Source: JBGTCD01 sp041749015 (lineage in GTDB: Bacteria; Bacteroidota; Bacteroidia; Cytophagales; Cyclobacteriaceae). From it: 29,262 nucleotides of DNA. The stretch covers positions 1-29,262 of the forward strand of contig JBGTCD010000059.1 of NCBI GenBank assembly GCA_041749015.1, read 5' to 3'. Below the pieces are notes generated by a model. It was not told the origin of the DNA. It searched no databases and worked only from the letters and a program-made list of their open reading frames with translations. Within the stretch, counting starts at the first letter, position 1, and every line of letters starts with the position of its first letter. The position numbers were made by a program, and so were the translations under genes. Positions 7,131-14,900 of the stretch are shown here, piece after piece.

Positions 7131-8496
7131 GCTTTTCAAGCCTTCTATACAAGGAAGCCCTGGTAAGCCCTAACTCCTGAGCTGCCTGTGAAATATTTCC
7201 ATCATGCTTTTCTATAGCTTTGGCGATGACCCTTCTTTCTACCTCCTCCAGGTCGTAACTACCCGAAATGAAGTCACCATCTGATGCTGAGCCGGCTTGC
7301 AGCAGAAAGTCCTGCTCGCTTAGTTTTTGATTATCGGTCATGATCACTGCCCGCTCTATGGCATGTTGCAACTCACGGATATTGCCGGGCCATGGGTATA
7401 GCTGAAGTTTCTTTATAGCACTCTGGTCGATGGCTTTGACTTCTTTACGGTATTTACGGCTATACTGGTCCAGGAAGTGTTGGGCCAAAAGAGGGATATC
7501 TTCTATCCGGTCGCGCAAGGCAGGGAGTTGTATCTCTACCGTATTGATGCGGAATAACAAGTCCTGACGAAAGGTACTGTCCTTCACCATTTGGTGAATG
7601 GGCATATTGGTAGCGCAGATCAGCCTGATGTCAATAGGCTTACTTTGATTGGAGCCGATCCTGGTGACTTCCCGGTTTTGAAGTACGGCCAGCAGCTTGG
7701 ATTGTAGTGTAAGACTCAGATTGCCGATCTCATCCAGAAACAAGGTGCCTCCGTGAGCTATTTCAAATCTCCCGGTACGATCCTCCCGTGCATCGGTAAA
7801 AGCGCCCTTTTTGTGGCCAAAGAGTTCGCTTTCAAATAGGGTCTCGGAGATGGCACCCATATCCACCCCTACGAATACCTGGTCTTTTCTGAGGGAGCGC
7901 TGGTGGATGGCCCGTGCAATGAGTTCCTTCCCTGTGCCATTCTCCCCGAGGATGAGTACATTGGCATCGGTGCCTGCTACCTTATCGATCATGGAAAATA
8001 CTTCCCTGATGGCCTTACTGTCGCCTACAATATCTTTGAAAGGCTGGTTGATGTCTTCCTCAAGTTGTTTTTTGGCAATTTTAAGCTTATCCAGCTCCAG
8101 GTAGGAATGCCGCAGTCTGATGGCTGTGGAAATGGTGGCCAGTAGTTTTTCGTTCTGCCAGGGCTTCAGGACGAAATCAGTAGCCCCTTCCTTCAATGCT
8201 CTTACCGCCATCTCCACATCTCCGAAGGCGGTGATCATGATTACCACTGCCTGAGGCTCTTGCTCCTTTATTTGGCTGAGCCAGTAAAAGCCCTCTTTAC
8301 CACTGGTGGTATCCTTGCTGAAGTTCATATCCAACAAAATGACATCATAAGTGTCATTATTGAGCAAAAAAGGAATCTTCTTAGGATTCTTTTCAATAAT
8401 GACCTGGTGGCCGTGTTTTTTTAATAATAACTTAGCTGCGAGAAGTACATCTTCATCGTCATCTATCATTAATATCTTTCCTCCCTGAAGCTCCAC
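7120..8496 (-). CDS. NtrC-family sigma-54 response regulator
   Basis: The 458-residue protein has three domains. The receiver has an acidic pocket at DDD (12-14) and phospho-acceptor Asp56 in ILLDMNF. The AAA+ sigma-54 activation domain has Walker A GENGTGKE, the loop GAFTDA, Walker B GGTLFLDEIGNL, and an arginine-rich LLFRIN region. The C-terminus is a Fis-type HTH (NISQAAQELGLTRASLYRRL). The sigma-54 contact loop reads GAFTDA rather than the canonical GAFTGA. The start is GTG. The regulator comes first in the operon, followed by the overlapping kinase. Targets cannot be read from the window; no convincing -24/-12 promoter was found. Confidence 0.94.
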   Translation of the reverse strand: MELQGGKILMIDDDEDVLLAAKLLLKKHGHQVIIEKNPKKIPFLLNNDTYDVILLDMNFSKDTTSGKEGFYWLSQIKEQEPQAVVIMITAFGDVEMAVRALKEGATDFVLKPWQNEKLLATISTAIRLRHSYLELDKLKIAKKQLEEDINQPFKDIVGDSKAIREVFSMIDKVAGTDANVLILGENGTGKELIARAIHQRSLRKDQVFVGVDMGAISETLFESELFGHKKGAFTDAREDRTGRFEIAHGGTLFLDEIGNLSLTLQSKLLAVLQNREVTRIGSNQSKPIDIRLICATNMPIHQMVKDSTFRQDLLFRINTVEIQLPALRDRIEDIPLLAQHFLDQYSRKYRKEVKAIDQSAIKKLQLYPWPGNIRELQHAIERAVIMTDNQKLSEQDFLLQAGSASDGDFISGSYDLEEVERRVIAKAIEKHDGNISQAAQELGLTRASLYRRLEKHGI

Positions 8497-8521
8497 TTTA
8501 TTAGGTTTTAAATTGTTAAGT

Positions 8522-8568
8522 ATAAAAATAGTGCCAGACCGTTGAGAAGGTCTCAGGCCTATTTTTTT
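8522..8568. terminator. Bidirectional terminator-like hairpin in divergent leader
   Basis: The core stem AGACC/GGTCT (8536-8540 / 8549-8553) is extended by GCC/GGC with a 2-nt bulge and by A/T pairs. It is flanked by AAAAATA on the left and ATTTTTTT on the right, so it has a T-run in both directions. It sits 26 nt upstream of the regulator start, between two divergent genes, which is an odd place for a terminator. It may be a leader attenuator or the end of a small RNA. Confidence 0.5.
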
Positions 8569-8731
8569 ATAAAAATCAGATCAAAATTGTAACACAAGTG
8601 TACAAATTCGGACACAATTTAGGCAAATTTTTTCATAAGGAAAGGGGAGTCGGAATCTTGGGTATGATTTTTGGTAAAGCCAGGAAAAATTGACTAACTT
8701 AAAGTTTCAAATCAACCAAATTACTTTAGAA

Positions 8732-9427
8732 ATGAAAAAACTCTTAATCATTCTTTTTGTCACTTTCTTCTCAAATGCCGTCCTTTTTGGGCAATGCGGT
8801 AATGAATTTTTTACCTTCACCGAAGGCACGGAATGGGAGATGAGTAATTTTGACAAAAAAGGTAAACTTCAGTCTAAGTCCCGCAGTAAAATAGTCTCTT
8901 TAAACGAACGTGGCGGAGAGGTATTTATTGAGGTGGAAGTTACAGTAGAAGACGAAAAAGGCCAGCAAATGGAGATGGGGTCTAATACCTTCACCATGTC
9001 ATGCAAGGATGGGGTGATACACATGGACTTCAGCCAGTTTGTCCCTTCAGAGTCTTTTGCAAGTATGCCCGATACCGAAGTTACCTTTACTGGTGATAAT
9101 CTGGAATACCCATCATCACTCAGGGTAGGTCAGACTCTCAAAGATGCTAATGTCAATATTTCGGTGAAATCGGTCATCAATATGAATATGAATTTCATTA
9201 TTACTGATAGGGTAGTGATGGGAAAAGAAACCATTACCACCTCAGCAGGGTCTTTTGATTGCTTTAAGATCAACTCAACCACTCAAATGAAAAGTAAAAT
9301 GATCAACTCTGAATCTTCTAGTGTTGACTGGGTCGCAAAGGATGTTGGTACGGTAAGATCTGAATCTTTTAATAAGAAGGGCCGTTCGCAAGGGTATTCG
9401 GAATTAACCTATTTCAAAAAGGGTTAA
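8732..9427 (+). CDS. Exported TapB/DUF3108-like protein
   Basis: The product is about 231 residues with a clear signal peptide (MKKLLIILFVTFFSNAVLFG, then QCGNEFF). The mature region is a beta-rich sequence, FFTFTEGTEWEMSNFDKKGK through TITTSAGSFDCFKIN, ending with SVDWVAKDVGTVRSE. This is the pattern of TapB/DUF3108-like exported proteins of Bacteroidota, whose function is unknown. I start at ATG 8732 because the upstream TTG at 8690 would put 14 residues ahead of the signal peptide. Its stop codon directly abuts the stop codon of the convergent gene, and its likely terminator lies about 75 nt downstream inside that gene. Confidence 0.72.
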   Translation: MKKLLIILFVTFFSNAVLFGQCGNEFFTFTEGTEWEMSNFDKKGKLQSKSRSKIVSLNERGGEVFIEVEVTVEDEKGQQMEMGSNTFTMSCKDGVIHMDFSQFVPSESFASMPDTEVTFTGDNLEYPSSLRVGQTLKDANVNISVKSVINMNMNFIITDRVVMGKETITTSAGSFDCFKINSTTQMKSKMINSESSSVDWVAKDVGTVRSESFNKKGRSQGYSELTYFKKG

Positions 9428-10222
9428 TTACCAGGAAAAGATATCTAATTGATTTTCTGTGATGCCGAAAGCTTTTTTAGGGCCGATCAGGAAGTAATCA
9501 TAATCCCGCTCCAGCGGGATTTTTTTTATTGAATAATCGTAAATGTTGGTCAGTACCAACTCGCGGGATTGTACGGTTACCAGTTGGTCACCAAAGAATG
9601 AAAAATAATCAACACCTTTTGCCGGAATGGTAGTTTTATAATTACCAAAGTTATCAAACAGCAAAATGCCTTTATTGGCCTCACTGATAAAAAGTAGGTT
9701 CTGATACTCCTGCATCCAGGTAAAGTCAAGGATGTCAGTATCAAAAAGTAAATCAAAAGAGGTAAACCCAATTCTGTTAAAATTACGCCCGTCAATCCGA
9801 GCCAGTCCTTGTTCCTGCTGGTCCAGAATCCAAAAGTGGTTTTCTCCAGTGAAGGTGGCAAGGCTCGCATATCCGATACCCATATCCTGAAGCTGATAAA
9901 CAGGGCCCGGGCTTAAAAACCTATCCAGAATACGTATCTCCTGAAAGTCTTCATAAAACACCAAAATCCTCAGGGCATTCCAGGAATCCAGCATGGTAAC
10001 GTTGGTGATTTGGGCAGGAGAGTAATTGAGCTTCCATTGACCATCCTGATCATATAAGTCAATATTACCACGATCATCGGCAATATACACCTGCCCCTGC
10101 CGGTCCATCGAAACGGCCACCGGATGGAGGATCTTGACGGAATGTATTTTAGTGAACTCCTGGGCGATTGAAGCGCTGCCAATGCAGATGAAAAAAATGC
10201 TTAAAAGCAAAGATGTTTTCAT
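9428..10222 (-). CDS. Exported beta-propeller-like protein
   Basis: The signal peptide MKTSLLLSIFFICIGSASIA is cleaved before QEF. The mature part (about 245 residues) has short repeats such as VAVSMDRQGQVYIADDRGNIDLYD and NLLFISEANKGILLFDNFGNYKTT, like NHL/propeller blades. It is probably periplasmic; the function is unknown. The ATG at 10222 lies 4 nt after the lpxH stop, so it is presumably co-transcribed with lpxH. An upstream in-frame start at 10264 would overlap lpxH and bury the signal peptide, so I reject it. The coding sequence contains a plus-strand intrinsic terminator at 9502-9527. Confidence 0.72.
   Translation of the reverse strand: MKTSLLLSIFFICIGSASIAQEFTKIHSVKILHPVAVSMDRQGQVYIADDRGNIDLYDQDGQWKLNYSPAQITNVTMLDSWNALRILVFYEDFQEIRILDRFLSPGPVYQLQDMGIGYASLATFTGENHFWILDQQEQGLARIDGRNFNRIGFTSFDLLFDTDILDFTWMQEYQNLLFISEANKGILLFDNFGNYKTTIPAKGVDYFSFFGDQLVTVQSRELVLTNIYDYSIKKIPLERDYDYFLIGPKKAFGITENQLDIFSW
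9502..9527 (+). terminator. Intrinsic terminator inside the opposing gene
   Basis: An 8-bp perfect stem (AATCCCGC / GCGGGATT, loop TCCA) is followed by an unbroken run of T on the plus strand. It lies 75 nt past the stop of the plus-strand gene ending at 9427, in the antisense of codons encoding roughly KKIPLERDYD of the minus-strand gene. It is the best candidate for ending the plus-strand transcript, because there is no intergenic space. Confidence 0.75.
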
Positions 10223-10226
10223 GATA

Positions 10227-10991
10227 TTACTCAAAAGTAAGGAGCGTACATTCATGGCCATCAAACGCTACATAAGGGCTATAATTGACCCATTCCCCGA
10301 GGTTTAAATACCGGCTGTTTTCATTGATTGGGATATCCAGGGGCAGATGCCGATGGCCGAATATGTAATAATCAAAGTGATCTTTCTGTTCGTTGGTTTT
10401 ACAAAACTGTACCAAAAACTCTTCTTCACCCTTAAATTCTTCCTTTCCCATTTTGCTGATGCGACTGCTCTTTGACCATTTCTGGGCAATAAACATGCCG
10501 AGGTTAGGATGTATTCTTGCAAAAAGCCATTGGGCCCATCGGCTGCGAAATATTTTTTTTAGAAATTTATAAGAACGGTCCCCGGGGCCAAGGCCATCAC
10601 CATGACCGATAAAAAATCTTTTCCCATTGACTTCCAGCACTTGGGGATTATGGAAAATGGTAACGCCAATTTCCTCCGGGAAGTAGTCGAACATCCACAT
10701 ATCGTGGTTGCCTGTGAAGAATATGACGGGGATGCCCTGATCCGTGAGAGCAGCAATTTTACCTTGTAATCTTGTGAATCCTTTAGGGATGGCCCTGCGG
10801 TACTCAAACCAAAAATCAAAAATATCACCCATCAAAAAAATCCCCGCAGCCCTGGATTCAATGCTGTCAAGCCAGCGGATGATTTTTTGTTCACGCACCC
10901 TGCTGGATAGCATATCCGGGGCTCCCAAATGAAAATCTGAAGCAAAAAATAGGGATTTTCCTGGAGCCAGGGTATTAAATTGAGTTAACAT
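10227..10991 (-). CDS. lpxH: UDP-2,3-diacylglucosamine diphosphatase LpxH
   Basis: The enzyme hydrolyses UDP-2,3-diacylglucosamine to lipid X and UMP in lipid A synthesis, at the inner face of the inner membrane. Metallophosphoesterase motifs in order are SDFHLGAP, GDIFDFWFEY, GNHDMWMFDY, GHGDGLGPGD and FGHRHLPLD. The GDIFDFW and GNHD.WM signatures and the 254-residue length match LpxH better than the paralogue at 4470-5357 does. The ATG at 10991 has a TATATTTG (TAnnTTTG) motif at 11003-10996 on the minus strand, so close that the mRNA might be nearly leaderless. An exported propeller protein follows 4 nt downstream. Confidence 0.88.
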   Translation of the reverse strand: MLTQFNTLAPGKSLFFASDFHLGAPDMLSSRVREQKIIRWLDSIESRAAGIFLMGDIFDFWFEYRRAIPKGFTRLQGKIAALTDQGIPVIFFTGNHDMWMFDYFPEEIGVTIFHNPQVLEVNGKRFFIGHGDGLGPGDRSYKFLKKIFRSRWAQWLFARIHPNLGMFIAQKWSKSSRISKMGKEEFKGEEEFLVQFCKTNEQKDHFDYYIFGHRHLPLDIPINENSRYLNLGEWVNYSPYVAFDGHECTLLTFE

Positions 10992-11042
10992 TTTTCAAAT
11001 ATAATCATCTGAAACTTAAAATTACCAAAGGTGAATTTACAA

Positions 11043-12200
11043 TCAGTCCTTTGGATTTTTGCCCAGATTTGATAGTGTCTCAAGATTGATGGGAGCATAC
11101 CATATTGCCGTACCAATGATCATAGAGATTACAAAACCATAAGGCACCCCAAAGGCGATGATCCCTACCAACAGAGCTACCACAAAGCCTTTTTTGTCCT
11201 GTGCCGTATCCCGTACCAGAAGCATCAGGGAAAGCCCCTCAAACATAAGAATGACCCCTAATACCGGAAGTGGAAAAGCCTCGATAAGGCTTTGAAACCC
11301 ATCTGAAAAGAAAAATCCCAGTATAAGGAACATCGACCCGTAGAGGATTACTGATCCTCCGGTGCGTCCGCCAAATGTATAATGCCCTACCATGCCGCCA
11401 GAGCCATGGCAGACGGGTATCCCACTGAGAAAGGGATTGACGATATTCATTAATGCATAGGTAATGCCAATTTTCCTGATTGTAATGGTGTCATTTTCGG
11501 GGAATAAATCCTGGGCTACCTGCCGGGTGGAGATGATGGAATTGCCTAATGATAGTGGGATTTGGGGCAGGGCCAGTAGCAAAAATCCCATGGCCACATC
11601 TTCTACTTCGGGAAGGTGAAATTTCGGCAAATTAAACCCAAGGGCAGTCCAGATCCCATCGGCATTAAAATGCACAATGATGGTGTATAGTGCCGCTCCT
11701 GCTATGACGATAAGGGAGGCCGGGTACCGGCGATTGTCGATAAACAGGATGATGATGATGAAGGCAATCCCCGCAATGAGGTATCCATAAATAGGATCTT
11801 CGGGAATATACTTATTCAGGGCCAAAAGGCAGAGACTGATGCCAAGCCCCAGTTGGATGCCCCGAATCACAGGCTTGGGAACCCAGCGGGCAAGCTTGTC
11901 AAGGGTACCTGTCACGGACAAAATTAGCATGATGACACCGATTCCAAGGCCAGCGGCTAGTAATAGATTCCCGCCTAATTGCTGAGAGATCACTATGGCT
12001 GCCATGGCTTTTAGAGGCTGGGCCGGCATGGGTATTTTGTAGACCAGCCCGGTAAAAATTTGCATGGCACCAAACATGATCAGCACGCTGGGCACATGGA
12101 GGTCAGCCACCAGGATCATGGCTACCATCAAAGGAACATCGGTGCCTATATCACCAAAGGAACCGGATAGTTCTCGCCTGTTAAACTTAATTGCAGCCAA
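11043..12200 (-). CDS. MOT1-type molybdate/sulfate transporter
   Basis: The 385-residue polytopic membrane protein has the MOT1 (MFS_MOT1) signatures FNRRELSGSFGDIGTDVPL at the N-terminus, PMPAQPLKAMAA, and GIPVCHGSGGMVGHYTFGGRTGGS in the second half. It belongs to the SulP-related superfamily but lacks a STAS domain, as MOT1 proteins do. The probable role is molybdate import; sulfate is possible. The start appears to be TTG at 12200, preceded by GAGG; no ATG fits the conserved N-terminus. No molybdopterin genes are nearby. It is separated from ftsH by that gene's terminator. Confidence 0.85.
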   Translation of the reverse strand: MAAIKFNRRELSGSFGDIGTDVPLMVAMILVADLHVPSVLIMFGAMQIFTGLVYKIPMPAQPLKAMAAIVISQQLGGNLLLAAGLGIGVIMLILSVTGTLDKLARWVPKPVIRGIQLGLGISLCLLALNKYIPEDPIYGYLIAGIAFIIIILFIDNRRYPASLIVIAGAALYTIIVHFNADGIWTALGFNLPKFHLPEVEDVAMGFLLLALPQIPLSLGNSIISTRQVAQDLFPENDTITIRKIGITYALMNIVNPFLSGIPVCHGSGGMVGHYTFGGRTGGSVILYGSMFLILGFFFSDGFQSLIEAFPLPVLGVILMFEGLSLMLLVRDTAQDKKGFVVALLVGIIAFGVPYGFVISMIIGTAIWYAPINLETLSNLGKNPKD

Positions 12201-12267
12201 TATTCCTCAAATTCAATGATAGGGATCTTCGAGGCCCAAAGGTAAATATTTTTAAAATGACCGGGTA

Positions 12268-12300
12268 TAAAAAAATCCCCGGGGTTCTTACCGGGGATTT
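12268..12300 (-). terminator. Intrinsic terminator of ftsH
   Basis: A perfect 10-bp stem (AAATCCCCGG / CCGGGGATTT at 12273-12282 and 12291-12300, 8-nt loop) is followed on the minus strand by a T-run. It lies 24 nt downstream of the ftsH stop and separates the rsfS-ftsH transcript from the transporter gene. Confidence 0.88.
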
Positions 12301-12323
12301 ATAATCTTTATTGTGAATTCAGG

Positions 12324-14441
12324 TCAAACCTTTTTTTCTTCCTGATCACCAGTATCCTTTAAGGAATCAGAGGTAACGTTATCCTTGTCATCGTTCACAG
12401 ATGCATTTTTATCAATATCCGGTAACTCTTCAACTTTTTTATCCTCTTCTGATGCAACATCCGCATCAGTTTTAGACTTACCATTAGTATAAGCCTCATA
12501 GGTAGTTTCCTTTTCAAAAGGTCTCTTACCAATGAGTTTTTCCAAATCAGACTGGAAGATGATCTCTTTTTTGAGAAGCTCTTTGGCCAAAATCTCCAGC
12601 TCTGCCTTTTTGCTGTTCAGCAATTCTTTGGTGCGCTCATAGGAAGTGGAGATGATCTTTCTAACCTCCTCATCGATGGTTTGGGCGGTGCTTTCCGAGT
12701 AAGGCTTATTGAAATTGTATTCGGATTGCTTGGAGTCATAGAAGGAGATGTTGCCGATTTTGTTATTCATCCCGTAAACGGTCACCATGTTGTAAGCCAT
12801 TTTCGTAACGCGCTCCAGGTCACTTAAGGCACCGGTAGAGACCTTTCCAAAGATGATCTCCTCAGCAGCCCTGCCACCAAGTGCCATAGCCATTTCATCG
12901 AGGAGTTGCTCAGTCTGGTATAGAAACTGCTCCTTCGGCAGATATTGGGCATAACCCAACGCTGCCACCCCACGCGGTACAATACTTACCTTCACCAATG
13001 GGTCGGCGTGCTCCAAAAACCATCCTGCCACCGCATGACCTGCTTCATGGTAGGCGACAATTTTTTTCTCATCAGGAGAAATTATTTTATTTTTCTTTTC
13101 AAGTCCACCGATGACCCGGTCTATAGCGTCATGGAAATCTTGCAATTCTACATGTATTTTATCTCTTCGCGCCGCAATCAGGGCGGCCTCATTACACACA
13201 TTGGCGATCTCAGCCCCTGCAAAACCAGGAGTTTGAGCTGCCAGTTTTTTTGGATCTACATCAGTGCTTAGTGTGAGGGGCTCAAGGTGCACTTTGAAAA
13301 TTGCTTCCCGGCCTGATATATCCGGCTTGTCAATACTGATCTGCCGGTCAAACCTACCTGGCCTTAGCAAGGCAGAATCCAATACATCCGGGCGGTTGGT
13401 AGCCGCCAGGATTATCACCCCTGAATCGGTAGAAAAACCATCCATCTCGACCAGCAGGGAGTTGAGCGTATTTTCACGCTCATCATTACTGCCGGGCATT
13501 TGACCCTTACCACGTGAGCGGCCAATGGCATCAATTTCATCGATAAATACGATGCAGGGTGCTTTTTCCTTGGCCTGCTTAAACAGGTCTCGCACACGTG
13601 CAGCGCCTACCCCTACAAACATCTCCACAAAATCGGATCCGGATAGGGTGAAGAATGGCACCTCGGCCTCACCTGCTACTGCTTTGGCAAGGAGGGTTTT
13701 ACCCGTTCCGGGAGGGCCTACGAGTAATGCTCCTTTTGGAATTTTTCCACCTAGTTTGGTAAATTTTTCGGGGGCTTTCAGGAAGTCTACAATTTCCTTT
13801 ACTTCTTCTTTGGCTTCATCAAGGCCGGCAACATTATCAAAGGTTATTTTTACTTTGTTTTCTGCATCAAAGAGCGCGGCCTTTGATTTGCCAATATTAA
13901 ATATCTGACCTCCGGGGCCTCCGCCACCGGTCATGCGGCGCATTAAGAACCAAAAACCAAAAAGGATTAGAAATAAGAAACCCCATTGAAAGAAAATGCT
14001 GGTGAAATCAGAGCGGTCGTCAATAGAATAGTACACCCTATCACTCTCTGGCAGCTTAGCCTGCAAATCTTTGTAGAAGCTATCAAAAACATCAATAGAT
14101 GGGATATTGATATGGTAATGTGGCCCGGTTTGTATACCAAATGGGCTGGAATTTTCAAGATCAGCACGGTATTTGGAATTATCCAGGGCCTCCTGCTTCA
14201 GAGTCACCTCTACAAATTGCTGATTACGGATTAATTTGACCTCTTTGACATCCTTGCTGAGGTACATGTTCTCAAACCTGTTGAGCGTAATGGACACCGT
14301 AGAGGATGACTTATTAAAATACGTAATCCCAATGATTAGCCCCAGCAAAATCACAATCACCCAAATCTGGTAATTAGGCTTTGGTGGCTTAACCTGTGGT
14401 GTGGGAATATTTTTTTTATTTTTATTTACTTTCTCAGACAT
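12324..14441 (-). CDS. ftsH: ATP-dependent zinc metalloprotease FtsH
   Basis: This membrane-anchored AAA+ protease degrades misfolded and regulatory membrane proteins. Order: a TM helix (around IWVIVILLGLIIGITYF), a periplasmic FtsH_ext domain, and a second TM (FFQWGFLFLILFGFWFLM). The AAA module has Walker A GPPGTGKT, Walker B IVFIDEIDAIGR, and the second region of homology ATNRPDVLDSALLRPGRFDR. The zinc site is HEAGH with the downstream Glu region. The C-terminal tail of about 70 residues is acidic and Lys-rich, a common addition in Bacteroidota. The 705-residue length is normal. It follows rsfS by 54 nt on the same strand, so the two are probably co-transcribed. Confidence 0.98.
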   Translation of the reverse strand: MSEKVNKNKKNIPTPQVKPPKPNYQIWVIVILLGLIIGITYFNKSSSTVSITLNRFENMYLSKDVKEVKLIRNQQFVEVTLKQEALDNSKYRADLENSSPFGIQTGPHYHINIPSIDVFDSFYKDLQAKLPESDRVYYSIDDRSDFTSIFFQWGFLFLILFGFWFLMRRMTGGGGPGGQIFNIGKSKAALFDAENKVKITFDNVAGLDEAKEEVKEIVDFLKAPEKFTKLGGKIPKGALLVGPPGTGKTLLAKAVAGEAEVPFFTLSGSDFVEMFVGVGAARVRDLFKQAKEKAPCIVFIDEIDAIGRSRGKGQMPGSNDERENTLNSLLVEMDGFSTDSGVIILAATNRPDVLDSALLRPGRFDRQISIDKPDISGREAIFKVHLEPLTLSTDVDPKKLAAQTPGFAGAEIANVCNEAALIAARRDKIHVELQDFHDAIDRVIGGLEKKNKIISPDEKKIVAYHEAGHAVAGWFLEHADPLVKVSIVPRGVAALGYAQYLPKEQFLYQTEQLLDEMAMALGGRAAEEIIFGKVSTGALSDLERVTKMAYNMVTVYGMNNKIGNISFYDSKQSEYNFNKPYSESTAQTIDEEVRKIISTSYERTKELLNSKKAELEILAKELLKKEIIFQSDLEKLIGKRPFEKETTYEAYTNGKSKTDADVASEEDKKVEELPDIDKNASVNDDKDNVTSDSLKDTGDQEEKKV

Positions 14442-14495
14442 TATGGTTGCCCTCTTTTTTTACACTTGGATAACGTTTCAACAAGTTTTAAGTTC

Positions 14496-14864
14496 TTATT
14501 CTATTTTTGTGATGCCAGCATCCCCCCAAAGGTCTTCAAGGGCATAGAATGATCGTGTTTCCTTTTTAAAAATATGGGCTACCACGTCTACATAATCTAA
14601 GAGTACCCACTCCTTATTTTGCTTACCTTCCTGGTGCCATGGATTTTCTTTGAAGGAGTCGTACACTTCCTTGTCAATGGACTCCGCTATGGAGTCTAAT
14701 TGGGTATCTGAATTTCCGGAGCAAATGACAAAATAATCCGCCACAGAATTCTTTACATTGCGTAAATCCAGAACAGTGATGTCAATGGCTTTTTTTTCCT
14801 GCATTCCCTTCACCACCACCTGACTTAATAATTCAGACGATGGTTGGTTGTCCTTCTCGGTCAT
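14496..14864 (-). CDS. rsfS: Ribosomal silencing factor RsfS
   Basis: This Iojap/RsfS (DUF143) protein of 122 residues binds ribosomal protein uL14 and blocks joining of the subunits during starvation. Diagnostic parts are DITVLDLRNVKNSVADYFVICSGNSDTQLDSIAESI and WVLLDYVDVVAHIFKKETRSFYALEDLWGDA. It starts at ATG 14864, with a perfect TAnnTTTG promoter element 20 nt upstream. It precedes ftsH and is divergent from birA, a neighbourhood commonly seen in Bacteroidota. Confidence 0.97.
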   Translation of the reverse strand: MTEKDNQPSSELLSQVVVKGMQEKKAIDITVLDLRNVKNSVADYFVICSGNSDTQLDSIAESIDKEVYDSFKENPWHQEGKQNKEWVLLDYVDVVAHIFKKETRSFYALEDLWGDAGITKIE

Positions 14865-14884
14865 TCAATATACTTTTACCCAAA

Positions 14885-14892
14885 CAAATTTA
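14885..14892 (-). promoter_or_regulatory. Candidate -7 promoter element for rsfS-ftsH
   Basis: On the minus strand this reads TAAATTTG, an exact TAnnTTTG, 20 nt ahead of the rsfS ATG. No TTG was found at the ideal distance upstream. It lies in the 36-bp gap shared with divergent birA. Confidence 0.45.
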
Positions 14893-14900
14893 AATATACT

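Noticed and set aside
8527..8545. TGGCAC on the minus strand, a perfect sigma-54 -24 element, upstream of the NtrC-type regulator
   Set aside because: The -12 position reads TTAT rather than TTGC, and the sequence is part of the hairpin stem, so it is explained otherwise.
12201..12239. TTG-N21-TGAATTTG promoter-like motif before the MOT1-type transporter
   Set aside because: It would place the transcript start almost on the TTG start codon and leave the GAGG outside the mRNA, so it was not listed as a feature.
14844..14900. birA start inside the divergent rsfS gene
   Set aside because: It would overlap rsfS by 21 bp and add residues not found in single-domain biotin ligases.
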